Below the pieces are notes generated by a model. The model was not told the origin of the DNA, ran no database searches, and was given only the letters and a program-made list of their open reading frames with translations. Of a stretch of 64,000 bases of DNA, positions 6,337-14,989 are shown in pieces. The position numbers and the translations under genes are program-made. Source of the DNA: Celeribacter indicus (GTDB lineage Bacteria; Pseudomonadota; Alphaproteobacteria; Rhodobacterales; Rhodobacteraceae); contig NZ_CP004393.1 of the NCBI RefSeq assembly GCF_000819565.1, positions 1,922,001 to 1,986,000 of the forward strand, written 5' to 3'. Within the stretch, counting starts at the first letter, position 1, and every line of letters starts with the position of its first letter.

Positions 6337-8835
6337 TCATCGACCGACGTCAGCCATCGGAGCCCGGAAGCGCTTCAGTCTCAGCGCATTGCCCAACACG
6401 AACACACTCGACATCGCCATGGCACCGGCCGCCAGGACCGGCGACAGGAGCCACCCGAAGGCGGGATAGAGCGCCCCGGCTGCAACCGGGATGAGCGCAG
6501 TGTTGTAAGCGAAGGCCCAGAACAGATTCTGCCGAATGTTCCGGATCGTCGCCTTTGACAACGCGATCGCATTCGGAACGCCCTTGAGGCTGCCCGACAT
6601 CAGGACCACGTCGGCGGCCTCGATGGCGATGTCGGTGCCGGTGCCGATGGCAATGCCGACATCCGCCTCGGCCAATGCGGGCGCGTCGTTGATGCCGTCC
6701 CCGACATAGGCAAGCCCACCATGTTGGTGCTTCAGCGCCCTGACGGCCTCCACCTTGCCGTCCGGCAGCACCTCGGCCACGACCTCGTCGATCCCGAGCT
6801 GTCGTGCGATGGCTTGCGCCGTGCGCCGGTTGTCACCAGTAATCATCGCCACCTTCAGTCCGAGATCGTGCAGGGCTCGGATGGCCTCCGGCGTGGATGG
6901 CTTGATCGGATCGGCGACGGCGATGATCGCGGCAAGCTCGCCGTCGACGGCGGCGTAGAGCGGCGACTTGCCCTCGTCGGCCAGTCGCGCGGCGATTGTC
7001 GCGAATTCACCGACATCGAGCCCGAGCTTCTCCATGAAACGATCGGCGCCGATCTCGACGCGGCGTCCGCCGACATCAGCGCTGACCCCATAGCCCGTCA
7101 CGCTGTCGAACCGGGACAAGTCGGACAGCTTCAGCCCGTCTGCCTCGGCGGCTTCGACGATGGCGCGCGCGATCGGATGCTCCGATTTCACCTCGACGGA
7201 GGCGACCAGTGCCAGAACATCGTTACGGGCATGACCGCCGGTGGTCTCAAGGTCGGTGAGGGTGGGCTTGCCTTCGGTTAGCGTCCCGGTCTTGTCGAGC
7301 GCGACGACGCGGGCGTCCTTGAGCGACTGCAGCGCTTCGCCCTTGCGGAACAGCACGCCCATCTCCGCGCCGCGCCCGGTTCCGACCATGATCGACGTGG
7401 GTGTCGCGAGTCCCATCGCGCAGGGGCACGCGATGATCAGCACGGCGACGGCATTGACGAGCGCGAAGGTGGTCGCAGGCTCCGGCCCGAAGATCGCCCA
7501 GACAAGGAAAGTGAGCGCGGCCGCCGCCATGACGGCAGGCACGAACCACAGCGTCACGCGATCAACGAGCGCCTGGATGGGAAGCTTGGAGCCCTGAGCC
7601 TCCTCGACCATACGGATGATCTGCGCGAGCATGGTGTCGGCGCCGACCGCGGTTGCGCGGAAGGTGAGTGCGCCGGTCTGGTTGACGGTTCCACCCACCA
7701 CGGTCGCGCCAGCCTGCTTCTCGACCGGCACCGGCTCTCCGGTGATCATGGCTTCGTCGACGAAGGACACGCCCTCGACGACCTCGCCGTCCACGGCGAT
7801 CCGCTCCCCGGGTCGGACATCGACAAGGTCGCCTGTCACGACGTCGCCAAGCGCCACCTCGACAACCTTGTCATCGCGGCGGACGCGGGCCGTCTTCGGC
7901 TGGAGACCGACAAGGCGCTTGATCGCTTCCGAGGTCCTGCCCTTGGCCCGAGCCTCCAGATAGCGGCCGAGAAGGATCAGCGTGACAATGACGGCAGCCG
8001 CCTCGAAGTAGACGTTCACCGTTCCTGCGGGCAAAATCTGCGGCGCGAATGTCGCGACGACCGAGTAGGTCCAGGCGGCCAGCGTGCCGACCGCGACCAG
8101 CGAATTCATGTCCGGGGCGCCCCTGATGAGCGCCGGCAGGCCGATCCGGTAAAACCGCAGGCCCGGCCAGAACAGCACCACTGTCGTCAGAACGAACTGC
8201 AGGTACCAGCTTTCGCGCATGCCGATGGTGGTCATGACGAGCTCATGGACGGCCGGGATCAGGTGCGAGCCCATCTCCAGCACGAACACCGGCAGCGTCA
8301 GGATGGCCGCGATGGCGACGTCGCGACCCAAGGCAGCTTGCTCCGCCTGCTTGCGGGACGCCTGCGTCTCGTCGTCATCGTTTCCACTTACCGTCCGCGC
8401 CTCATACCCCGCAGAGGCGACTGCAGCGACAAGATCGCGATCCGCGACAGTGCCGGACGTCGAAAGCGAAGCACGTTCGGTCGCAAGGTTCACGGTGGCG
8501 GATACGACGCCCGGAACTGCGAGCAGCGCCTTTTCCACGCGCGCCACGCAGGACGCGCAGGTCATGCCATCGATGGCGAGCGTGATCGCGCGACCTGGAA
8601 CCTCGTAGCCTGCGTCTTCGATCGCCCGGACCAGCCTGGCCCGATCGACAGGCTGGACCAAGGTTACATCGGCACGCTCGGTGGCGAGGTTGACCGTCGC
8701 CTTTCCCACGCCTTCAACGCGGTTCAAGGCCTTCTCGACTCGCCCGACGCAGGAAGCACAGGTCATCCCGATGACCGGTAACGAGACAGTGGCGTGTCTT
8801 GGTGTCGGGTTGGAAGCGATCTCGTGGACGTTCAT
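6337..8835 (-). CDS. copA: Copper-exporting P1B-type ATPase CopA
   Basis: This 832-residue ATPase has two N-terminal heavy-metal-associated domains, each with GMTCASCV and a following RVEKAL. Next come the phosphatase motif TGEP, the transmembrane CPC site ([12 protein letters not shown]), the phosphorylation motif DKTGTLTEG and the hinge [16 protein letters not shown]. The C-terminus ends after the last membrane pair. CPC with two CxxC domains indicates Cu(I) export from the cytoplasm. The start at 8835 has GGAG seven bases upstream; an ATG at 8847 is the alternative. Transcription runs from a CueR-type operator at 8878-8892, divergent from copZ. Confidence 0.95.
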   Translation of the reverse strand: MNVHEIASNPTPRHATVSLPVIGMTCASCVGRVEKALNRVEGVGKATVNLATERADVTLVQPVDRARLVRAIEDAGYEVPGRAITLAIDGMTCASCVARVEKALLAVPGVVSATVNLATERASLSTSGTVADRDLVAAVASAGYEARTVSGNDDDETQASRKQAEQAALGRDVAIAAILTLPVFVLEMGSHLIPAVHELVMTTIGMRESWYLQFVLTTVVLFWPGLRFYRIGLPALIRGAPDMNSLVAVGTLAAWTYSVVATFAPQILPAGTVNVYFEAAAVIVTLILLGRYLEARAKGRTSEAIKRLVGLQPKTARVRRDDKVVEVALGDVVTGDLVDVRPGERIAVDGEVVEGVSFVDEAMITGEPVPVEKQAGATVVGGTVNQTGALTFRATAVGADTMLAQIIRMVEEAQGSKLPIQALVDRVTLWFVPAVMAAAALTFLVWAIFGPEPATTFALVNAVAVLIIACPCAMGLATPTSIMVGTGRGAEMGVLFRKGEALQSLKDARVVALDKTGTLTEGKPTLTDLETTGGHARNDVLALVASVEVKSEHPIARAIVEAAEADGLKLSDLSRFDSVTGYGVSADVGGRRVEIGADRFMEKLGLDVGEFATIAARLADEGKSPLYAAVDGELAAIIAVADPIKPSTPEAIRALHDLGLKVAMITGDNRRTAQAIARQLGIDEVVAEVLPDGKVEAVRALKHQHGGLAYVGDGINDAPALAEADVGIAIGTGTDIAIEAADVVLMSGSLKGVPNAIALSKATIRNIRQNLFWAFAYNTALIPVAAGALYPAFGWLLSPVLAAGAMAMSSVFVLGNALRLKRFRAPMADVGR

Positions 8836-8877
8836 CGTCAACTCCATTGGCGAGTGCTGTTGGATCTCTTCTGCTCT

Positions 8878-8892
8878 TTCCAGTCACTGGAA
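8878..8892 (-). promoter_or_regulatory. CueR-type operator of copA
   Basis: On the minus strand TTGACC is followed by the dyad TTCCAGTGACTGGAA in a 19-base spacer and then CAGAAG. The long spacer with a centred dyad is the hallmark of MerR-family promoters that the regulator untwists on metal binding. Two near-identical sites lie at 8931 and 10266. Confidence 0.75.
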
Positions 8893-8930
8893 GGTCAACC
8901 CCCGATTTCGTCTGATATCGCCCCTTGACC

Positions 8931-8945
8931 TTCCACCAAGTGGAA
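8931..8945 (+). promoter_or_regulatory. CueR-type operator of copZ
   Basis: TTGACC at 8925-8930 is followed by a 19-base spacer containing the dyad TTCCACCAAGTGGAA and a weak -10 (CATCTT). It lies about 39 bases from the copA operator, so both divergent genes can respond to the same regulator. Confidence 0.75.
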
Positions 8946-8993
8946 GCCCCATCTTGTAGGAACCTAGGAAGCAGAACCCTTCAGGAGAGTGCC

Positions 8994-9191
8994 ATGCAGT
9001 TCCAGATCGACAACATGACGTGCGGCGGCTGCGCCAGGAGCGTCACCAAGGCGATCCATTCGGTCGATCCGCAGGCGAAGGTCGACGTCGATTTGCCCCA
9101 GAAGCGGGTGACCGTGGAATCGGGCGTCGATCGATCTGCTGTTGCGTCCGTGCTCGAGGACGCCGGGTTCTCGCCTCGCCCTGCGGCATGA
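8994..9191 (+). CDS. copZ: Copper chaperone CopZ (HMA domain)
   Basis: This 65-residue single-domain HMA protein starts MQFQIDNMTCGGCARSV, with the Cu(I) site MTCGGC. Its length and ferredoxin-like pattern match cytosolic copper chaperones that hand metal to CopA. The start at 8994 follows AGGAGAG by five bases; an ATG at 8925 lies inside the operator and is rejected. It is the first gene of a plus-strand group with its own CueR-type promoter. Confidence 0.9.
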   Translation: MQFQIDNMTCGGCARSVTKAIHSVDPQAKVDVDLPQKRVTVESGVDRSAVASVLEDAGFSPRPAA

Positions 9192-9289
9192 CGCTCGGGC
9201 AATAGTCAGAAGCAGCGTCAAGAGGAACGCGCTGACTTGAAGCGGGTTGTAATTGCTGAGGCAGCGTCTTCCCTGGTGGATAACCATTG

Positions 9290-9667
9290 ATGAAAAAATC
9301 AGCGCTGATTTGGAACATGGCAACTGCAGCGGTACTGGCGCTGGCATTCGCCTTCATCTGGCCGCCTGCCAGCTTTGGCTCCCCATTATCCTATGATCAC
9401 GCGGCGCAAGCGGAAGCCCATACTCACCAGGCTCATGCCAAACCGCGCGGCCAGCACAGCTTTCTCACCGTTCAGATGGACGCCGACTGTGATGCTGCGG
9501 CAGCAGGCTGTTGCATGATGGCTCATTGCTGTCCGGGGATTTCAGTCGGAGCGCATGAAATTACGACCGTTACGACCAGCGACGAGACGACGGCTGCGAC
9601 GCCGGTGCCGGGCTTGGGAAGCGATCCTGGGGTGATCCTCCCCCCTCCGCGACGTCTGTGGCTCTGA
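9290..9667 (+). CDS. Small exported Cys/His-rich protein of copper module
   Basis: I do not recognise a named family. The 125-residue product has an N-terminal signal (MATAAVLALAFAFIWPPASFG), then a His-rich mature start (YDHAAQAEAHTHQAHA) and a cysteine cluster (DADCDAAAAGCCMMAHCC). It ends in a proline-rich tail ILPPPRRLWL. The metal-ligand residues and position between copZ and a DUF305 gene suggest periplasmic copper binding or sensing, in the manner of CopL-like proteins, but that is inference. The start could be 9287 or 9290 (two ATGs in tandem). Confidence 0.6.
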   Translation: MKKSALIWNMATAAVLALAFAFIWPPASFGSPLSYDHAAQAEAHTHQAHAKPRGQHSFLTVQMDADCDAAAAGCCMMAHCCPGISVGAHEITTVTTSDETTAATPVPGLGSDPGVILPPPRRLWL

Positions 9668-9702
9668 TCGCTCGACAAATCATACATTCAGGAGAACTCA
9701 AG

Positions 9703-10197
9703 ATGACTATCGCAAAGACGATCCTCGCCGCGGCTATCGCTGCAACCGCGTTCTCAGCGCCCGTCATGGCGCAGGACGCGGAATTCCAGCTCCCCGAGCA
9801 GTGCACGACAGCGGCTGCCTCGGGTGGCATGGATCACTCGGCCATGGGTCATGGCGGCATGCACGGCAATCAGGGCGGCGGCATGAACGCGGGCATGATG
9901 GAAATGATGGGTATGGGAGGCATGGACCTCGAATCCATGCCCGAGCATGTCCAGGAGAACATGCGCAAGATGATGATCACCATGCCGGCCATGCACGAAG
10001 GCATGATGATGGAGGATGCCGACGTGGCCTTCGCCTGTGGAATGATCGCCCACCATCAGGGCGCCATCGACATGGCTGAGGTTTTGCTCGAGCACGGCGA
10101 CGATCCGCAGATGCGCGCGCTTGCCGAAGAGATCATCGCGGCGCAGGGCCCCGAGATCGAGCGGATGACCACCTGGCTGGCTGAGAACGCCAACTGA
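9703..10197 (+). CDS. DUF305 (CopM-like) periplasmic metal-binding protein
   Basis: This 164-residue protein has a signal peptide ending AAIAATAFSAPVMAQ. A long Met/His-rich linker (HSAMGHGGMHGN, MEMMGMGGM) precedes the DUF305 core, with AFACGMIAHHQGAIDMA and a terminal EIERMTTWLAEN. Members such as CopM bind Cu(I)/Cu(II) in the periplasm and contribute to resistance. The start at 9703 follows AGGAGA. It is followed by a strong hairpin terminator at 10205-10234, so the copZ transcript probably ends here. Confidence 0.9.
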   Translation: MTIAKTILAAAIAATAFSAPVMAQDAEFQLPEQCTTAAASGGMDHSAMGHGGMHGNQGGGMNAGMMEMMGMGGMDLESMPEHVQENMRKMMITMPAMHEGMMMEDADVAFACGMIAHHQGAIDMAEVLLEHGDDPQMRALAEEIIAAQGPEIERMTTWLAENAN

Positions 10198-10204
10198 GAC
10201 CACA

Positions 10205-10234
10205 GTGGCCGCGCGGTGCAGACCGCGCGGCCAC
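10205..10234 (+). terminator. Hairpin terminator after DUF305 gene
   Basis: A perfect 13-base-pair stem (GTGGCCGCGCGGT with its complement) closes a GCAG loop and is followed by TTCTGT. It lies eight bases after the DUF305 stop and ahead of the cueR promoter. Confidence 0.75.
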
Positions 10235-10259
10235 TTCTGTCCGCTCACCTCGAATTCAC

Positions 10260-10290
10260 TTGAGCTTCCAGCGACTGGAACCCCTATGTT
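10260..10290 (+). promoter_or_regulatory. CueR-type promoter/operator of cueR
   Basis: TTGAGC at 10260-10265, a 19-base spacer carrying the dyad TTCCAGCGACTGGAA (10266-10280) and a good -10 TATGTT (10285-10290). It is the best MerR-type promoter of the three and implies autoregulation of the cueR operon. Confidence 0.8.
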
Positions 10291-10317
10291 GGCGGAAGAA
10301 GCTACGGAGATGCCGCC

Positions 10318-10716
10318 ATGAACATCGGAGCAGCCGCCAGGCAATCGGGCCTTCCGCCCAAGACGATCCGCTACTACGAGGACATCGGTCTGCTGACCGC
10401 CGACCGGGCTGCCAACGGGTACCGCGACTATTCCAACGAGGACGTCCACCGGCTGCGCTTCGTCCAGCGGTCCCGCAGCCTCGGGTTTTCGGTCGAGGAA
10501 TGTCGGCAGCTGCTCTCCCTCTATACCGACCGCGACCGCGCCAGCGCGGATGTGAAGGCGATCGCCACCGAGAAGCTTGGCGAGATCGACCGCAAGATCG
10601 CGGAACTGACCGGGTTGCGGGAGATGCTTGGGCATCTTGTCGAGAATTGTCACGGCGACGCCCGCCCGGACTGCCCGATCATCGACGGGCTGGCGGGAAA
10701 GACGCGCGACCACTAG
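10318..10716 (+). CDS. cueR: MerR-family copper-responsive regulator CueR
   Basis: The 132-residue protein starts MNIGAAARQSGLPPKTIRYY, the MerR winged-helix motif, followed by the long dimerisation helix (ADVKAIATEKLGEIDRKIAEL). The metal loop CHGDARPDCP carries two cysteines with the spacing of CueR, pointing to Cu(I)/Ag(I)/Au(I) sensing rather than Hg or Zn. Three operators with the same dyad (8878, 8931, 10266) form its likely local regulon. The start at 10318 is the only one keeping the full HTH. Confidence 0.92.
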   Translation: MNIGAAARQSGLPPKTIRYYEDIGLLTADRAANGYRDYSNEDVHRLRFVQRSRSLGFSVEECRQLLSLYTDRDRASADVKAIATEKLGEIDRKIAELTGLREMLGHLVENCHGDARPDCPIIDGLAGKTRDH

Positions 10717-10738
10717 CACTCAGGAGATCGGAACGGTG

Positions 10739-10843
10739 ATGGACGGCGGCATGATGTGGGGAATGGGGCTGTGCGGCGCCGTGGTCGCCAGTCGCGTGGT
10801 GCTCGTCATGGCGGCACTGGTCAAATACGTCGTCTTTCGCTGA
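10739..10843 (+). CDS. 34-residue single-pass membrane peptide of copper operon
   Basis: The frame encodes MDGGMMWGMGLCGAVVAS, then a hydrophobic run ending KYVVFR. The Met/Trp-rich start and single membrane helix ending in a short basic tail resemble tiny proteins that recur beside copper genes in proteobacteria. It has AGGAG 15 bases upstream and its TGA overlaps a possible start of the next gene (TGATG). Function unknown; methionines could be copper ligands. Confidence 0.55.
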   Translation: MDGGMMWGMGLCGAVVASRVVLVMAALVKYVVFR

Positions 10844-10875
10844 TGGGAGAGTCGTGGCGCAGACGGGGGCACCAG

Positions 10876-11343
10876 ATGCGGCTCAGACCGCTCTTGCCCG
10901 GTCGGCGTCTATTGCCTGCATTCTCCCTGATGATCGGGCTCATGCCGGTTCCGGCTGCGGCGTTCCTCCACGCGTCCGAGACGGACACCGACTCCGGCCG
11001 CGCGCTTTACGTCAAGCATTGCGCGGCCTGCCACGGCGTCGATCTCGAGGGACAGCCTGACTGGCGCAGCCCCGACGCCAACGGCTTCTATCCGGCGCCG
11101 CCACATGACAAGACGGGCCACACGTGGCATCACGATGACGCCATGCTCATCGACTACATCACGCGAGGCGGTCAGGCCGTTCTGGACGACATGGGCGTGA
11201 CCTTCACGTCGGGCATGCCGGGCTTCGGCTCCGTGCTGGACCAAGGCGAGATCGAAGCCATCCTGGACTACATCAAGTCAACGTGGCCCGAACACATTCG
11301 CGACACGCAGGCGCAGCGGTCCAACGCGGCCGCTGCCGATTGA
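10876..11343 (+). CDS. Periplasmic c-type cytochrome, copper operon
   Basis: This 155-residue protein has an N-terminal signal (LPAFSLMIGLMPVPAAAF), one haem-attachment motif CAACHG (about 49-54) and a likely methionine ligand in GMPGFGSV (about 115). This is the class I cytochrome c pattern. Its place after cueR and the membrane peptide suggests a link to periplasmic copper oxidation state, but this is inference. An in-frame ATG at 10843 overlapping the previous stop is an alternative start that would add 11 residues to the signal. Confidence 0.8.
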   Translation: MRLRPLLPGRRLLPAFSLMIGLMPVPAAAFLHASETDTDSGRALYVKHCAACHGVDLEGQPDWRSPDANGFYPAPPHDKTGHTWHHDDAMLIDYITRGGQAVLDDMGVTFTSGMPGFGSVLDQGEIEAILDYIKSTWPEHIRDTQAQRSNAAAAD

Positions 11344-11360
11344 CGATCTCCCGACATCCG

Positions 11361-11978
11361 TCAGACCTTCCGAAAGAGCCCGAAATGGAACCGCTGCACG
11401 CTGCCCCACGGCGTGCGGTGTTCGTGGCTCAGCGATCGGACGAGCTGGTATCCGCTGCCCAGCCGTTCGGAAAGCAGGGCCCCATCATAGCGAGCGACCG
11501 GCAAACCGCTGCACGAGGCCGGGCCATCTGGCGCGAATGTCCCGATGATGGCGTGACCGCTGGGGACAAGGGCCCGATCCATGACACGCAGATAAGCGTC
11601 CTGATCGGACGCCTCGGTCAGGAAGTGGAACGCGGCCCGATCATGCCAGAGGTCGAAGCGGCCGGAGGGCTGCCAGTGCAGGACGTTCGCCGCCACCCAC
11701 TCAACCGGCGCATCTGGCGAAAGCCGCGCGCGCGCCATGCGCAAGGCGGTTTCGGAGAGATCGAGAACCGTTATCCGGCGGAACCCTTGCTCCAGAAGGC
11801 AGTCCACCAGCCTCGATGAGCCGGCACCGACATCTACGATGGCCGCATCCTTGCCCGCGCCGGTCTCGGCGATGAGGTCGAGCGATACCTGTGGACGGTC
11901 CTCGAACCAGCTTGTCTCAGCCTCCTCCTTGCTCTGGTAGACGCCTTCCCAGCGGTTCGGTGTTTCGGCCATCGTCAA
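11361..11978 (-). CDS. Class I SAM-dependent methyltransferase
   Basis: The 205-residue protein carries the SAM-binding motif I as AAIVDVGAGSSRLVDCLL (about residues 45-62) and acidic motif II in ITVLDLSETAL. The N-terminus WEGVYQSKEEAETSWFE resembles small methyltransferases of the thiopurine/tellurite type. The substrate cannot be told. It is convergent with the cytochrome gene and stands alone. The start may be 11978 or 11972 (two in-frame ATGs). Confidence 0.8.
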   Translation of the reverse strand: MTMAETPNRWEGVYQSKEEAETSWFEDRPQVSLDLIAETGAGKDAAIVDVGAGSSRLVDCLLEQGFRRITVLDLSETALRMARARLSPDAPVEWVAANVLHWQPSGRFDLWHDRAAFHFLTEASDQDAYLRVMDRALVPSGHAIIGTFAPDGPASCSGLPVARYDGALLSERLGSGYQLVRSLSHEHRTPWGSVQRFHFGLFRKV

Positions 11979-12043
11979 TCCCTTACAACTCGTTCGGCCT
12001 GAGCCGTAGGACGTGGGTGATCACCGAACCCTTGCCATGACGC

Positions 12044-12412
12044 TCAGCCCGCTTCGCAACCGTAGAAACCGCGGTAGCCCACGCTGAGGCCCTGATCAAG
12101 CTCGAACACCAGCTCCGCGTTCTGGCGCCAGTCGACCTCGTCGCCGAGCAGCCGCACGGCCACCGTGGTGCCGGGCGCCGAGAACGTCGCCGCACCCTCC
12201 TGCGGATCGCCCTGCGCTTCCAGACCGACAAGGACACCGTTCAATTTCATCGCAGCCGCACCGCCTTCACTCGCCCAGAGGATCGGATCGGATTCCGGGC
12301 TGCGGTTGAAGGTGCAGGGAGCGGCGGTCCCAAGCACACGCTGGGCCTCGGCCTCGGGCATCGGCAAGCCCTGTCGAAGGCGCAGCTTCCGGATCACGTT
12401 CAGTAGTCCCAT
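12044..12412 (-). CDS. Uncharacterised protein (DUF6692-like), possible IS21-derived 5' end
   Basis: The C-terminal 100 residues have the look of a small uncharacterised alphaproteobacterial family (SDPILWASEGGAAAMKLNGVL, then ELVFELDQGLSVGYRGFYGC). The N-terminus MGLLNVIRKLRLRQG and the bases ahead of it look like the start of an IS21 IstA gene. If so, an insertion or deletion has given the gene a foreign start and promoter. A longer frame begins at 12469. No function is known for the family. Confidence 0.45.
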   Translation of the reverse strand: MGLLNVIRKLRLRQGLPMPEAEAQRVLGTAAPCTFNRSPESDPILWASEGGAAAMKLNGVLVGLEAQGDPQEGAATFSAPGTTVAVRLLGDEVDWRQNAELVFELDQGLSVGYRGFYGCEAG

Positions 12413-12603
12413 GTCGATCACTCCATTGACCCCCTCGTACTTCGCTCGGGGCAGGGTCACATGGCTCAAATCTCAATGGAAATCGTCGGCCGGACCGGGT
12501 CACCTCTCAGCGCAATTCAACACATCTGCCGCCTTGATTGGCTCATCGCGATCCCGGAGGTGAGCAGACTTGAACGCTTCGCTCTTCGCCCTGAGACGCG
12601 AAG

Positions 12604-12840
12604 CTTCAACACCGCCACGTCGATGGGGCGGCTGTCGCCGAACATCCTGCTGTCCTTCGCCCAGTTCGAGCGCGAGGTGACGGCCGAGCGCATCCGCGAC
12701 AAGGTCGCCGCCAGCCGGAAGAAGGGCATGTGGATGGATGGTGCGCCACCCTACGGCGATCGCGTCGACAGTCGGAAGCTGGTGGTCGACGAGGACGCCG
12801 CCGAGCATGTCCGCTGGATCTTCACCCACTTCCTCGAAGT
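12604..12840 (+). pseudogene. Serine recombinase fragment
   Basis: About 79 codons read SFNTATSMGRLSPNILLSF, then AQFEREVTAERIRDKVAAS and GMWMDGAPPYG. This matches the end of the catalytic domain and the start of the Recombinase domain of large/medium serine recombinases. Both ends are missing: the left meets unrelated sequence near 12600 and the right passes directly into an hsdR fragment at 12841. It cannot encode an active enzyme. It may be the trace of a lost mobile island. Confidence 0.75.
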
Positions 12841-12948
12841 CGGGTCATCATCGTGACGGATCGCGATGATCTCGACAAGCAGATCAAGGATACCTTCAAG
12901 TCCAGTGACCTCGAACCGGTTCGAGCGACGAGCGGGGCTCCCTCGGCT
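12841..12948 (+). pseudogene. hsdR internal fragment, second copy in the window
   Basis: About 35 codons encode VIIVTDRDDLDKQIKDTFK then SSDLEPVRATSGA, the same HsdR stretch as at 1-140 (minus strand). The two differ at many third positions, so this is a separate homologue, not a recent duplicate. It is fused in frame-shifted fashion to the recombinase fragment on the left and to unrecognised sequence on the right. Confidence 0.75.
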
Positions 12949-13017
12949 TCATCTGCATCCACCTGTGGCTCACTGCTGGTGGTGCAGGCCGCGGAGGATG
13001 CGGCCCATCACCATGTT

Positions 13018-13992
13018 TCAAAGCGCTACTTGGTCCTGTCCAAAGGTCGCCAAGCGGTTGACAAACCCATCGACAAATCGATCTACGTTTACATCGACAC
13101 AAACGGCGGCATTGGGAATGGTCGTTCCGGTTCGCCGCCGATCTGGAATGACTTGTCCTCGAGTTAATTCTCCCGCGCATTCCACGTCGATTTGCATTGG
13201 CTCCAGCGTCACTAGCGTCGGATCATGCGCGACGGCAACGGCGAGTGGATCGTGTAGCGCACAGCCAGTAATGTCGGGATACTGATCGCGATAGGCTGCA
13301 AGATAGAAGCGACTTGCTTCCGCGCATTTCCGCGAAGCGAAGCCGCCTTGCTTTTCAATCCGGTCCATCATGGCATCAGTGAAAAGCGTCTTCATTGTCA
13401 CGTCCATGCCTACGAGGATGATGTCGGCTCCGGATTGGAGAACGATCCGCGCAGACTCTGGGTCGTTGAAGAAGTTGGCGTCGGCCATCGGACTCGGGAT
13501 GCGGGGCACCCCAGGATGCCAGATGCTGCCGCCCATAATGACGATACGCTTGAAGAGCGTGGCAATTTCCGGCGCCTTCATCAGGGCAAGCGCAACGTTG
13601 GTGATTGGCCCTGTTGGCACGAGCGTCAGTTTCCCTGGATGCTTATGCGCCATTTCGATCAGCAGGTCGGGCGCCCATGTGTCAAGAGCAGTGCGCTCTG
13701 GGCTCGGCAAGTCGATGCCACCAAAGCCGTTAGGGCCGTGGATGCGGCTTCCCCTCTTGTTATAAGGCCGTGTGAGTGCGCGTTTTGCCCCTGCCGCGAC
13801 GGGCACGTCCAGACAATCCGCTGCCTGCAGCAGCGCAAGCGTGTTCAGAGTCGCCTGCTCCACGTCGACATTCCCGTAGGTTGTGGTCACCGCCTCGAGC
13901 GTGATTTCGGGATGAGCAAGTGCGTAAACGATGGCCAGCGCATCGTCGATGCCGGTGTCCACGTCAAGGATGATGCGGCAGGGTTCTGTCAT
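13018..13992 (-). CDS. Inosine-uridine-type nucleoside hydrolase
   Basis: The 324-residue protein begins with the calcium-binding signature ILDVDTGIDDALAIVYA (residues 8-24) of nucleoside N-ribohydrolases. It has the conserved NFFNDPESARIVL and HDPLAVAVAHDP elements. It should hydrolyse nucleosides to base and ribose in the cytoplasm; base specificity is not predictable by eye. Its ATG overlaps the rpiR-type stop (13989-13992), so the two genes are cotranscribed, divergent from the ABC transporter operon starting at 15070. Together they suggest nucleoside uptake followed by cleavage. Confidence 0.9.
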   Translation of the reverse strand: MTEPCRIILDVDTGIDDALAIVYALAHPEITLEAVTTTYGNVDVEQATLNTLALLQAADCLDVPVAAGAKRALTRPYNKRGSRIHGPNGFGGIDLPSPERTALDTWAPDLLIEMAHKHPGKLTLVPTGPITNVALALMKAPEIATLFKRIVIMGGSIWHPGVPRIPSPMADANFFNDPESARIVLQSGADIILVGMDVTMKTLFTDAMMDRIEKQGGFASRKCAEASRFYLAAYRDQYPDITGCALHDPLAVAVAHDPTLVTLEPMQIDVECAGELTRGQVIPDRRRTGTTIPNAAVCVDVNVDRFVDGFVNRLATFGQDQVAL

Positions 13993-14942
13993 GTCTTGTC
14001 CTTCTTTCGACTAGATTTGGAATTTGCAGGTTTTGCGTCTGACTCCTGCTCCGGGTAGGCGAACCAGTAGAAGCCAGTGTCCGCAAAGCGCTGAGCAGCA
14101 TCGGCTGCGCCAGGCCGCTTGTTTGCTACGCCCGCAACTAGCGCCTCCAGCACAGCAAGGACGGCGGCGTCCGAGGTGGAGGCGAAGCTCCGGCGGGCCT
14201 GTGCATAAAGCACGACAGTCCCAATCTTGGCGAGTGGCGAAGTCTGATTGTCGGTGACAACGAGGATAGGGATACCATGCTGGTGGGCAAACCGACTCAT
14301 AGCGACCGTATCACGGAGATAGCGCGGGAAGGTGATCGCGATTACCAGATCCTCGGGGCCCAGACTCGTCAGATGCCGTGCGACTGAAATTGTTCCCGCA
14401 CCGCTCTCCACGGTGCGGACATCGCAGCCTACCGCCTGCAGCCGGTGCGACAGGATCAATGCGAGACCAGCGGCACTGTCAAACCCAAGGATGAAGATGC
14501 GGCGCGCAGCACTGATCATGTCCACTGCCTGTTCACAGCGTGCAGGATCGAGATTGGCCATAGAGCCATGAAGGTTCGCGGCATCCTCTGCCAGCGAGGC
14601 TTGAACTACCTCAATGGTGCTGGAAGCTTCGGATAGCTTGCGGCGGAGCTTCTCTACCGGCTCCTGCGCCGGGGCTAAGCCGCGAAGAAGCTCTGCGCGG
14701 AACTCGGCGTAGCCGGGAAACCCCAGCTTTCGCGCAAATCGGTTGGCGGAAGCAACGGAGACTCCTGTCACCTCGACCGTATCATTAATGGAAAGCCCCG
14801 CAACTTTCAGTGGAGAGCGTAGCACGAAGTCCGCGAAGGTCCGTAGCGCCTGCGAGAGCTCAGGATAAACCGCTTCAATTCGCTCCGCGACAACCGAGCC
14901 TGGTGGCAGCGAGTCAGGAGCAGGTGCGCCTAATACTGCCAC
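13989..14942 (-). CDS. RpiR/MurR-family transcriptional regulator
   Basis: The 317-residue protein has an N-terminal HTH_6 domain (VAGLSINDTVEVTGVSVAS, NRFARKLGFPGYAEFRAEL) and a C-terminal SIS domain (IFILGFDSAAGLALILSHRL, AITFPRYLRDTVAMS). SIS domains of this family bind phosphorylated sugars. Here a ribose phosphate produced from nucleosides would be a logical effector, which is inference. It lies first in a two-gene unit with the nucleoside hydrolase and divergent from the transporter. A palindrome at 14990-15003 in the shared promoter is the likely operator. Confidence 0.9.
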   Translation of the reverse strand: MAVLGAPAPDSLPPGSVVAERIEAVYPELSQALRTFADFVLRSPLKVAGLSINDTVEVTGVSVASANRFARKLGFPGYAEFRAELLRGLAPAQEPVEKLRRKLSEASSTIEVVQASLAEDAANLHGSMANLDPARCEQAVDMISAARRIFILGFDSAAGLALILSHRLQAVGCDVRTVESGAGTISVARHLTSLGPEDLVIAITFPRYLRDTVAMSRFAHQHGIPILVVTDNQTSPLAKIGTVVLYAQARRSFASTSDAAVLAVLEALVAGVANKRPGAADAAQRFADTGFYWFAYPEQESDAKPANSKSSRKKDKT

Positions 14943-14989
14943 GATCCGACTCCATTTTGAGGTTGTAAGTATATTTTCATGTGATACAC

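Noticed and set aside
9801..10079. His-rich plus-strand frame inside the DUF305 gene
   Set aside because: A shifted reading of the Met/His-rich DUF305 protein; not a separate metal-binding gene.
12866..13285. Plus-strand frame downstream of the hsdR fragment
   Set aside because: Mostly antisense to the nucleoside hydrolase; the first part is a shifted frame of the hsdR scar.
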